Assembly (NCBI RefSeq): GCF_900142915.1
Contig: NZ_FRCM01000001.1
Location: forward strand, 1,054,001 to 1,118,000
DNA from: Mucilaginibacter sp. OK098
GTDB taxonomy: Bacteria; Bacteroidota; Bacteroidia; Sphingobacteriales; Sphingobacteriaceae
Direction of reading: 5' to 3'
DNA: 64,000 bases
The position numbers were made by a program, and so were the translations under genes. Below are positions 1 through 8,005 of the stretch, piece after piece (positions within the stretch are counted from its first letter, which is position 1; the number at the start of each line of letters is the position of its first letter). The notes under the pieces are model-generated. The model was not told the DNA's origin and searched no databases. It worked only from the letters and a program-made list of their open reading frames with translations.

Positions 1-1038
1 GGTGGCATAGGATATGATATCAATACTTTGTATGATGCCCTGGTACACGGAGCAAACAACGCAGGCCCTGCAGGAACAGGCCGTACCGGTGTTGAATATT
101 ATAACAAACTAGGCTATGTTCCTTACGATGTTAAAATAAATGAAAATGCTGCCCGTACACTTGAGTATGCGTATGATGATTTTACTATTTATCAATTAGG
201 TAAAGCGTTAAATAAACCTGCTTCTGAAATTGAGATCTTTAAAAAGCGAAGCATGAACTATAAAAACCTGTTTGATCCGTCAACCGGGTTAATGCGCGGT
301 AAAAACAAAGATGGTTCATGGGAAACGCCGTTTAATCCATTTAAATGGGGCGATGCATTTACCGAAGGTAATAGCTGGCATTATAGCTGGGGTGTATTTC
401 ATGATATCCAGGGTTTAGTAAATCTGATGGGAGGCAAAAAACAATTTATTGCCAAGCTTGATTCCGTATTTATTCTCCCTCCTATTTTTGACGATAGCTA
501 TTATGGCGAAGTGATCCATGAGATCCGTGAAATGCAGATAGTGAACATGGGACAATATGCACACGGCAATCAGCCAATTCAGCACATGCTTTATTTATAC
601 AACTACGCCGGTGAGCCGTGGAAAACCCAATACCATGTACGCGATGTAATGAACAAGCTTTACAAAGCTACTCCTGATGGCTATTGCGGCGATGAGGATA
701 ACGGACAAACATCAGCATGGTACGTATTTTCGGCTATGGGCTTTTACCCGGTATGCCCTGCGGTTGATCAATATGTGTTAGGTGCACCGCTGTTTAAAAA
801 ACTTACTTTAAACCTGGAGAACGGAAAAAAAGTAGTTATCAATGCTCCAAATAATAGCGATGATAATTTATATATCAACACCATGAATGTAAATGGCAAA
901 CCGTATGATTTAAACTGGATAAGCCATACATTGTTAAACCAGGGTGGCGTTATAAACTATAACATGTCGGCTAAGCCAAATAAACTGCGCGGTATTAAAG
1001 CCGGAGATGTGCCTTACTCTTTATCAAATGAAAAATAA
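1..1038 (+). CDS. GH92 family alpha-mannosidase, C-terminal part (5' end outside window)
   Basis: The reading frame is open from base 1, so the gene starts upstream of the window. The visible 345 residues match the C-terminal catalytic half of glycoside hydrolase family 92, exo-acting alpha-mannosidases of Bacteroidota that trim mannose from N-glycans or mannans and are normally exported. Seen directly: the GH92-like stretch GDEDNGQTSAWYVFSAMGFY near the middle, preceded by W-K-T-Q and N-Q-P-I-Q-H, and a beta-rich tail (LTLNLENGKKVVINAP). The conserved E-D-N-G-Q is typical of the calcium-dependent inverting active site. The next gene begins almost at its stop codon, suggesting co-transcription with a secreted oxidoreductase. 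The N-terminal domain and signal peptide cannot be checked here. Confidence 0.9.
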   Translation, partial: GGIGYDINTLYDALVHGANNAGPAGTGRTGVEYYNKLGYVPYDVKINENAARTLEYAYDDFTIYQLGKALNKPASEIEIFKKRSMNYKNLFDPSTGLMRGKNKDGSWETPFNPFKWGDAFTEGNSWHYSWGVFHDIQGLVNLMGGKKQFIAKLDSVFILPPIFDDSYYGEVIHEIREMQIVNMGQYAHGNQPIQHMLYLYNYAGEPWKTQYHVRDVMNKLYKATPDGYCGDEDNGQTSAWYVFSAMGFYPVCPAVDQYVLGAPLFKKLTLNLENGKKVVINAPNNSDDNLYINTMNVNGKPYDLNWISHTLLNQGGVINYNMSAKPNKLRGIKAGDVPYSLSNEK

Positions 1039-1045
1039 TTTATTT

Positions 1046-2146
1046 ATGAAGCATCTTATAAATTATAGCATGAAGTCAATTACGCTGGCAGCAATAATGT
1101 TTATTTGTGTAGCGCGCGTAAATGCACAAAGCACGTTCAGAGTTGGTGTGGCAGGTCTGAATCACGATCATATTTACAATATATTAAATGATTACAGCAA
1201 AGGCCGTGTAAATATTGTAGGCATAGCCGAACCCAATAAACATTTGTGGGAGAAATACGGTAAGCAATTTCATATTCCAGACTCCCTGTTTTTCATCGAT
1301 TTAAAAACTATGGTTGCTAAACGTAAGCCGGCCATTGTGTTGGGTTATAATGCAGTTGGCAACCATGTTGATGTAGTGGAAGTATGTGCGCCACTCGGCA
1401 TCCCGGTAATGGTTGAGAAGCCTTTAGCGGCTACTTTAGTACAGGCCAAACGAATTGAGGCGCTTGCAAATAAATACCACATAACCGTGTTAACTAATTA
1501 TGAAACAACATGGTATCCATCTTTTCAGGGTGTGTATGATATTGTTAATAAAGACAGTATTGGCGCTATCCGTAAAATGGTTGCCCATGATGGGCACCAG
1601 GGGCCACGTGAAATTGGCTGCAGCGAAGAGTTTTTAGCCTGGCTTACTGATCCTGTTTTAAACGGAGCGGGCGCCCTTAACGATTTTGGCTGCTATGGCG
1701 CTGATTTAATGACCTGGCTGATGCATGGTCAAAAGCCAATTGCAGTATCTGCCGTTGCAAGGCATTACAAACCCAACATTTACCCAAAAGTTGAAGATGA
1801 TGCAACTATAACAGTGGAATATCCCACAGCTACTGGGTTGATAGAAGGATCATGGGCATGGCCCTTTGGCATTAAAGACCTGGAAGTTTTTGGCGACAAA
1901 GGTTACCTGCATGCAACTGATATGAAAAACCTGAATATGCGGATGCGTGAGAACAAAAAAAGCATAATAGATTTAAAACCTTTGACAGAACCCAACAATG
2001 ACCCTGTTAATTACTTTAATGCCTTTTTGCAAAAGAAAATAAACGGTGATGATGACCGCACCTCGCTAAAGTATAATATGATAGTGATGGAGATCCTTGA
2101 TGCTGCGAAAAGATCAATTAAAGAAGGGAAGCGGGTAGTGTTGTAA
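1046..2146 (+). CDS. Secreted Gfo/Idh/MocA family oxidoreductase
   Basis: NAD(P)-dependent sugar or cyclitol dehydrogenase-like protein. A hydrophobic leader ending V-N-A-Q-S precedes a Rossmann fold starting FRVGVAGLNHDHIY, and an E-K-P-L-A motif about residue 125 matches the E-K-P of the family; a C-terminal GFO_IDH_MocA domain contains GALNDFGCYGADLMTWLM. Start choice: an in-frame ATG at 1028 overlaps the preceding gene, 1046 gives a signal peptide with a short extension, and 1070 gives the tidiest signal peptide (MKSITLAAIMF...). I use 1046 but 1070 is equally credible. It lies 8 bases after the GH92 stop codon, so a shared role in glycan breakdown is likely. Substrate is unknown. Confidence 0.85.
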   Translation: MKHLINYSMKSITLAAIMFICVARVNAQSTFRVGVAGLNHDHIYNILNDYSKGRVNIVGIAEPNKHLWEKYGKQFHIPDSLFFIDLKTMVAKRKPAIVLGYNAVGNHVDVVEVCAPLGIPVMVEKPLAATLVQAKRIEALANKYHITVLTNYETTWYPSFQGVYDIVNKDSIGAIRKMVAHDGHQGPREIGCSEEFLAWLTDPVLNGAGALNDFGCYGADLMTWLMHGQKPIAVSAVARHYKPNIYPKVEDDATITVEYPTATGLIEGSWAWPFGIKDLEVFGDKGYLHATDMKNLNMRMRENKKSIIDLKPLTEPNNDPVNYFNAFLQKKINGDDDRTSLKYNMIVMEILDAAKRSIKEGKRVVL

Positions 2147-2265
2147 GTTGAATAGGTTGATTGGGTTGACTAAGTTAGATTGAGTTGATCAGGTTTCTTA
2201 ATATTGTTTTTCTTTTTTACCTAATCAACTCAATCTAACCCAATTCAACTTAATCTAACTTAAAC
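2147..2265. repeat. Intergenic inverted repeat, GTTGATT-word family
   Basis: Arms at 2172-2194 and 2219-2241 are near-perfect reverse complements (core TTGAGTTGAT / ATCAACTCAA) around a T-rich loop. The flanks are built from the same words (TTGATTGGGTTGA, AACTTAATCTAAC). Similar word-repetitive DNA occurs at 19451-19492. It may fold as a transcription terminator after the oxidoreductase, but the size and low complexity suggest a dispersed intergenic element. Confidence 0.65.
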
Positions 2266-2288
2266 AATTAACTAGAAGAAAAAAATAT

Positions 2289-2296
2289 TATTTTTG
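2289..2296 (+). promoter_or_regulatory. Bacteroidota -7 box (TATTTTTG) for the deacetylase gene
   Basis: Exact fit to TAnnTTTG, 38 bases before the ATG at 2335. No clear -33 TTG was found at the expected distance. Confidence 0.5.
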
Positions 2297-2334
2297 CCGC
2301 AGTTTAAAATATTCAATACCTCGATAATCTATAT

Positions 2335-3117
2335 ATGATAAAACAATTTTTTACTGCGGCTGGCCTGTGTTTTTTAGGTTTGGCAGCATCTGCGCAAGGT
2401 AATAATGCGGCTATTATGGCCCGCAAACAGGTTCCGATAGTATGCTACCACCAAATTCGTGACTGGAGACCAAAAGACTCAAAGAATGCAAAGGATTATA
2501 TTATCCCTGTACAATCTTTTAAAGATCATATTAAAATGCTGGCTGATAGCGGCTATCATACTATCCTGCCTGATCAGTTGTATGACTATCTTACCAAAGG
2601 CACTGCCCTGCCAAGCAAACCCATTATGCTTACTTTTGATGATACCGATCTTGACCAGTTTGAAATAGCACGGCCAACATTAAAAAAGTATGGTTTTAAA
2701 GGTGTTTATTTCATAATGACAGTTTCATTAGGAAGGCCGCATTATATGAGCAAAGAGCAGGTTAAACAATTATCTGACGAAGGAAATATAATTGGCAGCC
2801 ATACCTGGGATCATCATCGGGTAGATAAATATAAACATGACGCTAATCCTAAAAAAGACGATTGGCTGGTACAAATTGATAAGCCGACCAAAAAACTGGA
2901 AGAAATTACCGGCAAAAAAATAAATTACTTTGCTTATCCTTTCGGCGTTTGGAAAAAACCTGTTTTACCAGAATTGAAAAAGTATAACTTTAAACTGGCC
3001 TTCCAGTTAGCCGATAAACGTGATGAGAATGATCCTTTATTAACCGTTCGCCGGATCTTAGACAGTGGCTATTGGACTACAAAGACATTCAGCAGCAGTA
3101 TAAAACACAGCTTTTAA
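2335..3117 (+). CDS. Secreted polysaccharide deacetylase (CE4/NodB domain)
   Basis: A 260-residue exported protein. Residues 1-20 form a signal peptide ending A-S-A-Q. The NodB domain follows: PIVCYHQIRDW at about residue 34, the catalytic/metal-binding LTFDD at about 100, and the zinc-binding SHTWDHH at about 155, then YFAYPFG as the late conserved motif. CE4 enzymes hydrolyse N- or O-acetyl groups from chitin-type oligosaccharides, peptidoglycan or poly-N-acetylglucosamine; the substrate cannot be told from sequence. The gene has its own promoter and terminator and appears monocistronic. The first Asp-Asp and His-x3-His are all present, so activity is expected. Confidence 0.88.
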   Translation: MIKQFFTAAGLCFLGLAASAQGNNAAIMARKQVPIVCYHQIRDWRPKDSKNAKDYIIPVQSFKDHIKMLADSGYHTILPDQLYDYLTKGTALPSKPIMLTFDDTDLDQFEIARPTLKKYGFKGVYFIMTVSLGRPHYMSKEQVKQLSDEGNIIGSHTWDHHRVDKYKHDANPKKDDWLVQIDKPTKKLEEITGKKINYFAYPFGVWKKPVLPELKKYNFKLAFQLADKRDENDPLLTVRRILDSGYWTTKTFSSSIKHSF

Positions 3118-3136
3118 TCATTAAAAAGCAAAAAAT

Positions 3137-3178
3137 AAGAAGCCTCTTTTCAAAACGGAAAGGGGTTTCTTCTTTTAA
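3137..3178 (+). terminator. Rho-independent terminator after the deacetylase
   Basis: 13-base arms at 3137-3149 (AAGAAGCCTCTTT) and 3159-3171 (AAAGGGGTTTCTT) pair fully if two G-U pairs are allowed, followed by CTTTT. The opposite gene ends at 3189, so it may serve both strands. Confidence 0.75.
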
Positions 3179-3188
3179 TATTGGGGCC

Positions 3189-3560
3189 TTAAGTCTGTTT
3201 CCCGGATACCCATCGTATTGCCTTGTCGAGCTGATCTAATGGAAAGAATCGAAACTTACCTGGAATAATGTATTTAAAAAGATCGCTGTATCCCATCACC
3301 CCTTTTTGATCAGTTACAATGGCAACCCGTCCCCATTTAAAGAAATATCTAAACCCGATCTTTATATTACCTCCCCACGCCCCACTGGCAAAATTCCGGA
3401 TATCTGTTTCAAGCACTAATACAAAGTTGATCCTGTTGGTTTTTTTAAGCAGTTCGTCAATTACATCAGTCAATGCATCTTCATATTCTTTTTCCGTGAC
3501 TTCAGCAAATGCATGGATTCCGGCTACGTGTGGTGGTAAATCGTAAATTGGCTGAAGCAT
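3189..3560 (-). CDS. SpoIIAA-like STAS/SEC14-type protein (DUF3478)
   Basis: A 123-residue soluble protein without signal or membrane segment. The alternating beta/alpha pattern with INFVLVLETDIRNF, WGRVAIVTDQ and the closing LDQLDKAIRWV resembles the SpoIIAA-like family (PF11964), small alpha/beta domains related to STAS and lipid-binding SEC14 folds. No biochemical role is established for most members. It is transcribed away from queG; the 143-base divergent space holds a perfect palindrome. Family assignment rests on overall pattern and length only. Confidence 0.7.
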   Translation of the reverse strand: MLQPIYDLPPHVAGIHAFAEVTEKEYEDALTDVIDELLKKTNRINFVLVLETDIRNFASGAWGGNIKIGFRYFFKWGRVAIVTDQKGVMGYSDLFKYIIPGKFRFFPLDQLDKAIRWVSGKQT

Positions 3561-3653
3561 ATGTTATATTTTATAAACCGCAACAATAATTACACCACAA
3601 ATAAAAAAACATACAATTATATTAAATAAATGTCACAATGGTTAAAAACGTAC

Positions 3654-3684
3654 AACTAAAGCCTATTAGTAATAGGCTTTAGTT
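3654..3684. promoter_or_regulatory. Perfect 15-bp inverted repeat upstream of queG
   Basis: Arms 3654-3668 and 3670-3684 (AACTAAAGCCTATTA and its exact complement) are separated by one G. It lies 7 bases before the -7 box of queG and would occupy the -33 region. Candidate operator or terminator/insulator; a T-run follows on the plus strand. Confidence 0.65.
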
Positions 3685-3690
3685 TTGTAT

Positions 3691-3698
3691 TATCTTTG
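3691..3698 (+). promoter_or_regulatory. -7 box (TATCTTTG) of queG
   Basis: Exact TAnnTTTG match ending only five bases before the ATG at 3704, so the predicted transcript starts at or next to the start codon (leaderless). Confidence 0.6.
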
Positions 3699-3703
3699 CA
3701 TAA

Positions 3704-4636
3704 ATGCAGCAAAACAAGTCAGCATACAGCCAGCTTATTAAAACTGAGGCTAAAAACCTGGGGTTTCTGTTTTGCGGGATCTCAAAAGCTGAATTTTTGG
3801 AAGAAGAAGCGCCAAGGCTTGAAACCTGGTTAAAGAAAAACATGCATGGCGAAATGCAATACATGGAAAACCATTTTGATAAACGACTTGATCCGCGTTT
3901 GCTGGTTGATGGGGCAAGGTCCGTTATATCCTTAGGTTTGAATTATTATACCGATCAGCCACAGACTGACCCCTCAAGTCCCAAAATATCTAAATACGCA
4001 TATGGATCTGATTATCATAGTGTTATAAAAGACAAACTAAAGCAACTACTTGAAATTATAAATGACCAAATAGGCGAAGTTGGCGGCCGTGCTTTTGTTG
4101 ACTCCGCCCCGGTACTTGATAAAGCCTGGGCAAAAAAAGCGGGCCTGGGCTGGATCGGGAAAAATACAAATCTCATTAATCAAAAAGCAGGATCTTTCTT
4201 TTTTTTAGCAGAGCTGATTGTGGATCTTGACTTGGAATATGACATTGCCCCTACTGCAGACCATTGCGGAACCTGTACAAGGTGTATTGATGCCTGCCCT
4301 ACGGAAGCTATTGTTGCTCCTTATATTGTTGATGGCAGCCGTTGCATCTCCTATTTAACTATCGAGCTTAAAAAAGAGATCCCCGAGGAGTTTAATAATA
4401 AAATGGACAACTGGATGTTTGGCTGCGATGTTTGCCAGGACGTGTGCCCATGGAACAAATTTTCTGTACTGCATAATGAACCCGCCTTTACCCCGCATGC
4501 CGATTTGCTTAACCTGAACAAGCAGGATTGGGATGAAATAACCGAAGATGTATTTCAGAAAGTATTTAAAAACTCCGCAGTAAAAAGAACAAAATTTAAC
4601 GGACTTAAACGGAATATATCTTTTTTGAGAGATTAG
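3704..4636 (+). CDS. queG: Epoxyqueuosine reductase
   Basis: Catalyses the cobalamin-dependent reduction of epoxyqueuosine to queuosine in the wobble base of GUN tRNAs. The 310-residue length is normal for the family. Two [4Fe-4S] cluster motifs are visible: [12 protein letters not shown] near residue 188 and [13 protein letters not shown] near residue 245. The N-terminal domain includes the conserved [28 protein letters not shown] region (here [13 protein letters not shown]... then [10 protein letters not shown]). It appears to stand alone, preceded by a palindrome and a promoter so close that the mRNA would have almost no leader. An annotated start further downstream would remove conserved residues, so the ATG at 3704 is kept. 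Confidence 0.95.
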   Translation: MQQNKSAYSQLIKTEAKNLGFLFCGISKAEFLEEEAPRLETWLKKNMHGEMQYMENHFDKRLDPRLLVDGARSVISLGLNYYTDQPQTDPSSPKISKYAYGSDYHSVIKDKLKQLLEIINDQIGEVGGRAFVDSAPVLDKAWAKKAGLGWIGKNTNLINQKAGSFFFLAELIVDLDLEYDIAPTADHCGTCTRCIDACPTEAIVAPYIVDGSRCISYLTIELKKEIPEEFNNKMDNWMFGCDVCQDVCPWNKFSVLHNEPAFTPHADLLNLNKQDWDEITEDVFQKVFKNSAVKRTKFNGLKRNISFLRD

Positions 4637-4639
4637 AGG

Positions 4640-4758
4640 TTAGTTAATTAGAGATTAGAGGAAAAGAAATTTATTGTAAAATATAAAGTCCGGAACCCCT
4701 TCTTTCGGACTTCCGGACTTTACTGACTTTCGGACTAAACTAATCTCTAATTAACTAA
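4640..4758. repeat. Intergenic palindrome with nested TCCGGA words
   Basis: Perfect 18-base arms at 4640-4657 and 4741-4758 (TTAGTTAATTAGAGATTA and complement), with imperfect extension outward. The loop holds AAGTCCGGAA, CGGACTTCCGGACTT and ACTTTCGGACT. The same words in reverse orientation occur at 11471-11513, marking a dispersed family. It separates two convergent genes. Confidence 0.75.
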
Positions 4759-4781
4759 TCTCTGGTCTCTAATCCCCAACC

Positions 4782-5840
4782 TCACCCCTTTTTAAACTTA
4801 TCAGCAAGCTGTTTCAGCATATCATCATTAACCGGAAGCGCCGGGCCTTCATCCTTCTTTTTAAAGGGTTTATTTTCAGGTCTCGGGTGATTAGTGGTTT
4901 TTAAGTGATCAGGCTTATGAAATTCTCTTTTTACCTGGTTCTCGGCCGGCCTGACTTCTGCATGGGTTTCCTGTATTTTTTGGGTTACCTGCTGTTGCTG
5001 GGCTTGCTGTTGCTTGGCAAAACGCTCTGCATTTTTCTTCGCATTCCAGCGGGTATATATCTCTTCCAGCTTACGTTTGGTGTATAATGGAAAATCGCCC
5101 TGCATCATCCATGAATAATAGCTGGGCTCAATTTTCAGCACATCTTCAACAGGCTTACCCTTATGTTTTCCAAAATTAAAGGTCTCTTCGCCGCTTTCGT
5201 TATAAACCATGCGTCCGGCAAAATCAACCGGTTTGTTCAGGTTGGTAAAGTGATGTAATGCTTCAACATCATTTACAACCGGTTTTGAGCGGTTCCCCTT
5301 TTTGTCTTCCCATTCAACATCTTCATATTTGGCTATCTGGGCAAGTAAGACTTCCATGGTGGCGCGGGTATCAGCCTCGGCCGAGTGGGCATTTATTATT
5401 TGTTTATCACAATAAAACTGGTAAGCGGCTTTTAATGTACGCTGCTCCATTTGGTGAAATATGTTCTGCACATCCACAAAATGGCGCTTATCCAAATCAA
5501 ACATAACATTGGCACGCAAAAACTCCTCCATCAGCATAGGGATATCAAATTTGTTGGAGTTATAGCCGGCAAGATCACTTATATCAATAAATTCGGCTAC
5601 CTCCGCGGCTATTTCCTTAAAAACAGGCTCATCCTTTATGTGCTCGTCATAAATGCCATGTACGAGCGATGATTCTAACGGAATTGGCATACCGGGGTTT
5701 ACCCGCCAGGTTTTAACCTCTTCGCTACCATCAGGATGTAATTTGATAACCGATAATTCAACAATACGGTCAACCCCAAGATTTGTTCCGGTTGATTCAA
5801 TGTCGAAAAAAGCCAGGGGCCGTTTTAAGTTTAATTTCAT
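4782..5840 (-). CDS. DnaQ-like 3'-5' exonuclease (DEDDh)
   Basis: A 352-residue protein of the DNA polymerase III epsilon/RNase T fold. Exonuclease motifs in order: I, FFDIESTGTN (residues 11-20); II, GYNSNKFDIPML (about 93-104); III, AHSAEADTRAT (about 152-162), giving a complete D-E-D-D set with the DEDDh histidine. After the nuclease domain comes FNFGKHKGKPVEDVL, a motif shared with bacterial proteins that append a small putative quorum-like or DUF3820 domain, then a glutamine-rich, likely coiled segment and a charged proline-rich tail. The probable role is proofreading or nucleic acid trimming. It is not obviously in an operon. Confidence 0.88.
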   Translation of the reverse strand: MKLNLKRPLAFFDIESTGTNLGVDRIVELSVIKLHPDGSEEVKTWRVNPGMPIPLESSLVHGIYDEHIKDEPVFKEIAAEVAEFIDISDLAGYNSNKFDIPMLMEEFLRANVMFDLDKRHFVDVQNIFHQMEQRTLKAAYQFYCDKQIINAHSAEADTRATMEVLLAQIAKYEDVEWEDKKGNRSKPVVNDVEALHHFTNLNKPVDFAGRMVYNESGEETFNFGKHKGKPVEDVLKIEPSYYSWMMQGDFPLYTKRKLEEIYTRWNAKKNAERFAKQQQAQQQQVTQKIQETHAEVRPAENQVKREFHKPDHLKTTNHPRPENKPFKKKDEGPALPVNDDMLKQLADKFKKG

Positions 5841-6019
5841 TTGAAAAAGATATTTTTATAAGTCGGCCTGAAATCCATATAATAAATATGCAGATTCAAT
5901 TCCGTTTGCAAAGGTTGCAAAAGTCTTAAAAAGAATCAGTACTATAAATTTTTTAATTTAATTAATTTTAAAGATAAAAGTTTTAATTTGTAGCCACCTA
6001 ATTATCTTAAATTAAGTAC

Positions 6020-8005
6020 ATGAAAAAACCTTTACTTATCTTTTTTTTCTTAATTTTTATCTCCGGGCTGTCATCAGCACAGGATTTTCCATATGGGGCT
6101 ACCAGCACCCAGGAAATGAATATGAAAAACTATGCTAAAGATACCTCGGCCCACGCTGTGGTATTGCAGGAGTTTGGTAAATCGCGCATAGCCGTTGTTA
6201 GTGATGATAATATTAAACTGATCTATGAATATCATGTTAAAATAAAAATATTCGACAGTAAAGCATTTGATAAGGGAACAATTCAAATACCTGTTTATAA
6301 CAACAGCGACAATGATTCATATGAAAGCGTGTCTGATATTGCCGGTGTTACTTATTATAAAGATGATAATGGTTTTACGCAAAAGGTTGAACTTGAAGAC
6401 AAAAAGATCTATCCTGTAAAGGAGAATAAACATTGGGCCAACTATAAATTTGCATTGCCAGGTTTACGAAACGGCTGCGTAATTGAATATAAATATAAAA
6501 TTGAGTCTCCTTATTTCGAAAACTTTCATTCGTGGCATTTTCAGGATGACATTCCAAAAGTATATTCAGAATATGAAGTCCATATCCCTGCATTCTGGAA
6601 TTATAATGCTTCATTAAAAGGATTTTTAAAGCTCTCAAAAAACAAATCCGAACTCGAATCAAAATGTTTTGAGCTTCGTGGGTCAAGCAGCGATTGCTCA
6701 TTGATTAGCTACGGTATGGCTGATATCCCGGCATTTATTGAAGATGAGTACATGACATCGCCAAAGAACTTTTTATCAGCCATAAATTTTGAATTGGTTG
6801 AATATACCAGCCCTTATGATGGCGTAAAACGTAGAGTGACCAAGGAGTGGAAAGATATTGATTATAGACTCAAAACCGAACCGGAATTTGGCGGCCAGTT
6901 AAAAAGAAAAGGATTATTAAAAGATAAAATTACCCCCATAATTGCTGGCAAAAATGATGAGCTTACAAAAGCAAAAGCCATATACCAGTATTGGCAAAAA
7001 TGGTTTAAGTGGAATCTATATACTGGAATTTGGAGTGTTGATGGTGTAGGAAAAGCATTAGATACGCACAGCGGTAGCGTTGCAGATATAAACCTTTCAT
7101 TGGTTACCGCGTTAAATGTAGCCGGATTAAATGCTGAGGCTGTTTTACTTTCAACGCGGGAGAATGGAGCCCTTAACACTTTATATCCTGTAATTGGTGA
7201 TTTTAATTATGTTGTAGCAAAAGTTAACATTGGCGACCAGGTTTATATGTTAGACGCTACTGATCCATTACTTCCCTTTGGAATGCTGCCATTTAAGTGC
7301 TTAAACGATAAGGGGCGGGTTTTTAGTTTGGATAAGCCATCTTATTTTATGGACCTGAGTTTGCCTCAACGTGAAAAAAGTAACTACATGCTTGATGTTA
7401 CCTTACAGGACGATGGTAAATTAAAAGGAACGTTAACAAACTACTCTACAGGGTACGAGGCCTATAAAAGAAGAAGCGCTATTAAAAAATTTAATAGTGT
7501 TGATGAGTATGTAGAGAACCTGAACGGGAAACTATCCAGGTGGAAGATCCTTAAATCAGAGATAAGAAATCTTGACAGCCTTGATATGCCGGTATCTGAG
7601 CTATATGAAGTTGAAATTGATGTTTATAAGAAAATGGAGGAGAACAATAAGCTAACGTTTAGCCCTTATTATTTGAATAAGATAATTACCAATCCGCTCA
7701 AATTAAATGAACGCTCATATCCCGTTGATATGGGAATGGCCTCTGAAGACAGATATGTTATAACACTACATTTGCCAACGCAATATACTGTTGAAACGCC
7801 TCCGCAAACTACTTCTATATCCATACCAAATGGCGGTGGAAGATATATGGCAAGCTATGAGCCTGGCGACAACTCCTTCAGTTTTTTGTATGTAACACAG
7901 TTCAGTAAATCTGTTTACAGTGCAGAAGAGTATCCCTATTTAAAAGAATTTTTTAACAAAATCATCCAATCGCAGAAAACCGAGATGGTTTTCAGGAAAA
8001 AATAA
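6020..8005 (+). CDS. DUF3857 protein with degenerate transglutaminase-like domain
   Basis: A 661-residue exported protein (signal peptide MKKPLLIFFFLIFISGLSSA). The N-terminal half fits DUF3857 (beta-rich, with FDKGTIQIPVYN and CVIEYKYKIESPY). A transglutaminase-like core follows at about 320-430, but the catalytic positions are changed: where the partner gene has G-D-C-K this one has G-S-V-A-D, and the histidine position reads F-N-Y-V-V; only the aspartate-bearing MLDATDP is kept. It is therefore probably a non-enzymatic paralogue. Its stop codon shares one base with the start of the next gene (TAATG), implying translational coupling and a possible complex of the two. Role of the family is unknown. 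Confidence 0.85.
   Translation: MKKPLLIFFFLIFISGLSSAQDFPYGATSTQEMNMKNYAKDTSAHAVVLQEFGKSRIAVVSDDNIKLIYEYHVKIKIFDSKAFDKGTIQIPVYNNSDNDSYESVSDIAGVTYYKDDNGFTQKVELEDKKIYPVKENKHWANYKFALPGLRNGCVIEYKYKIESPYFENFHSWHFQDDIPKVYSEYEVHIPAFWNYNASLKGFLKLSKNKSELESKCFELRGSSSDCSLISYGMADIPAFIEDEYMTSPKNFLSAINFELVEYTSPYDGVKRRVTKEWKDIDYRLKTEPEFGGQLKRKGLLKDKITPIIAGKNDELTKAKAIYQYWQKWFKWNLYTGIWSVDGVGKALDTHSGSVADINLSLVTALNVAGLNAEAVLLSTRENGALNTLYPVIGDFNYVVAKVNIGDQVYMLDATDPLLPFGMLPFKCLNDKGRVFSLDKPSYFMDLSLPQREKSNYMLDVTLQDDGKLKGTLTNYSTGYEAYKRRSAIKKFNSVDEYVENLNGKLSRWKILKSEIRNLDSLDMPVSELYEVEIDVYKKMEENNKLTFSPYYLNKIITNPLKLNERSYPVDMGMASEDRYVITLHLPTQYTVETPPQTTSISIPNGGGRYMASYEPGDNSFSFLYVTQFSKSVYSAEEYPYLKEFFNKIIQSQKTEMVFRKK

Noticed and set aside
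2459..2668. 69-codon frame inside the deacetylase gene
   Set aside because: Wrong frame within a conserved NodB domain.
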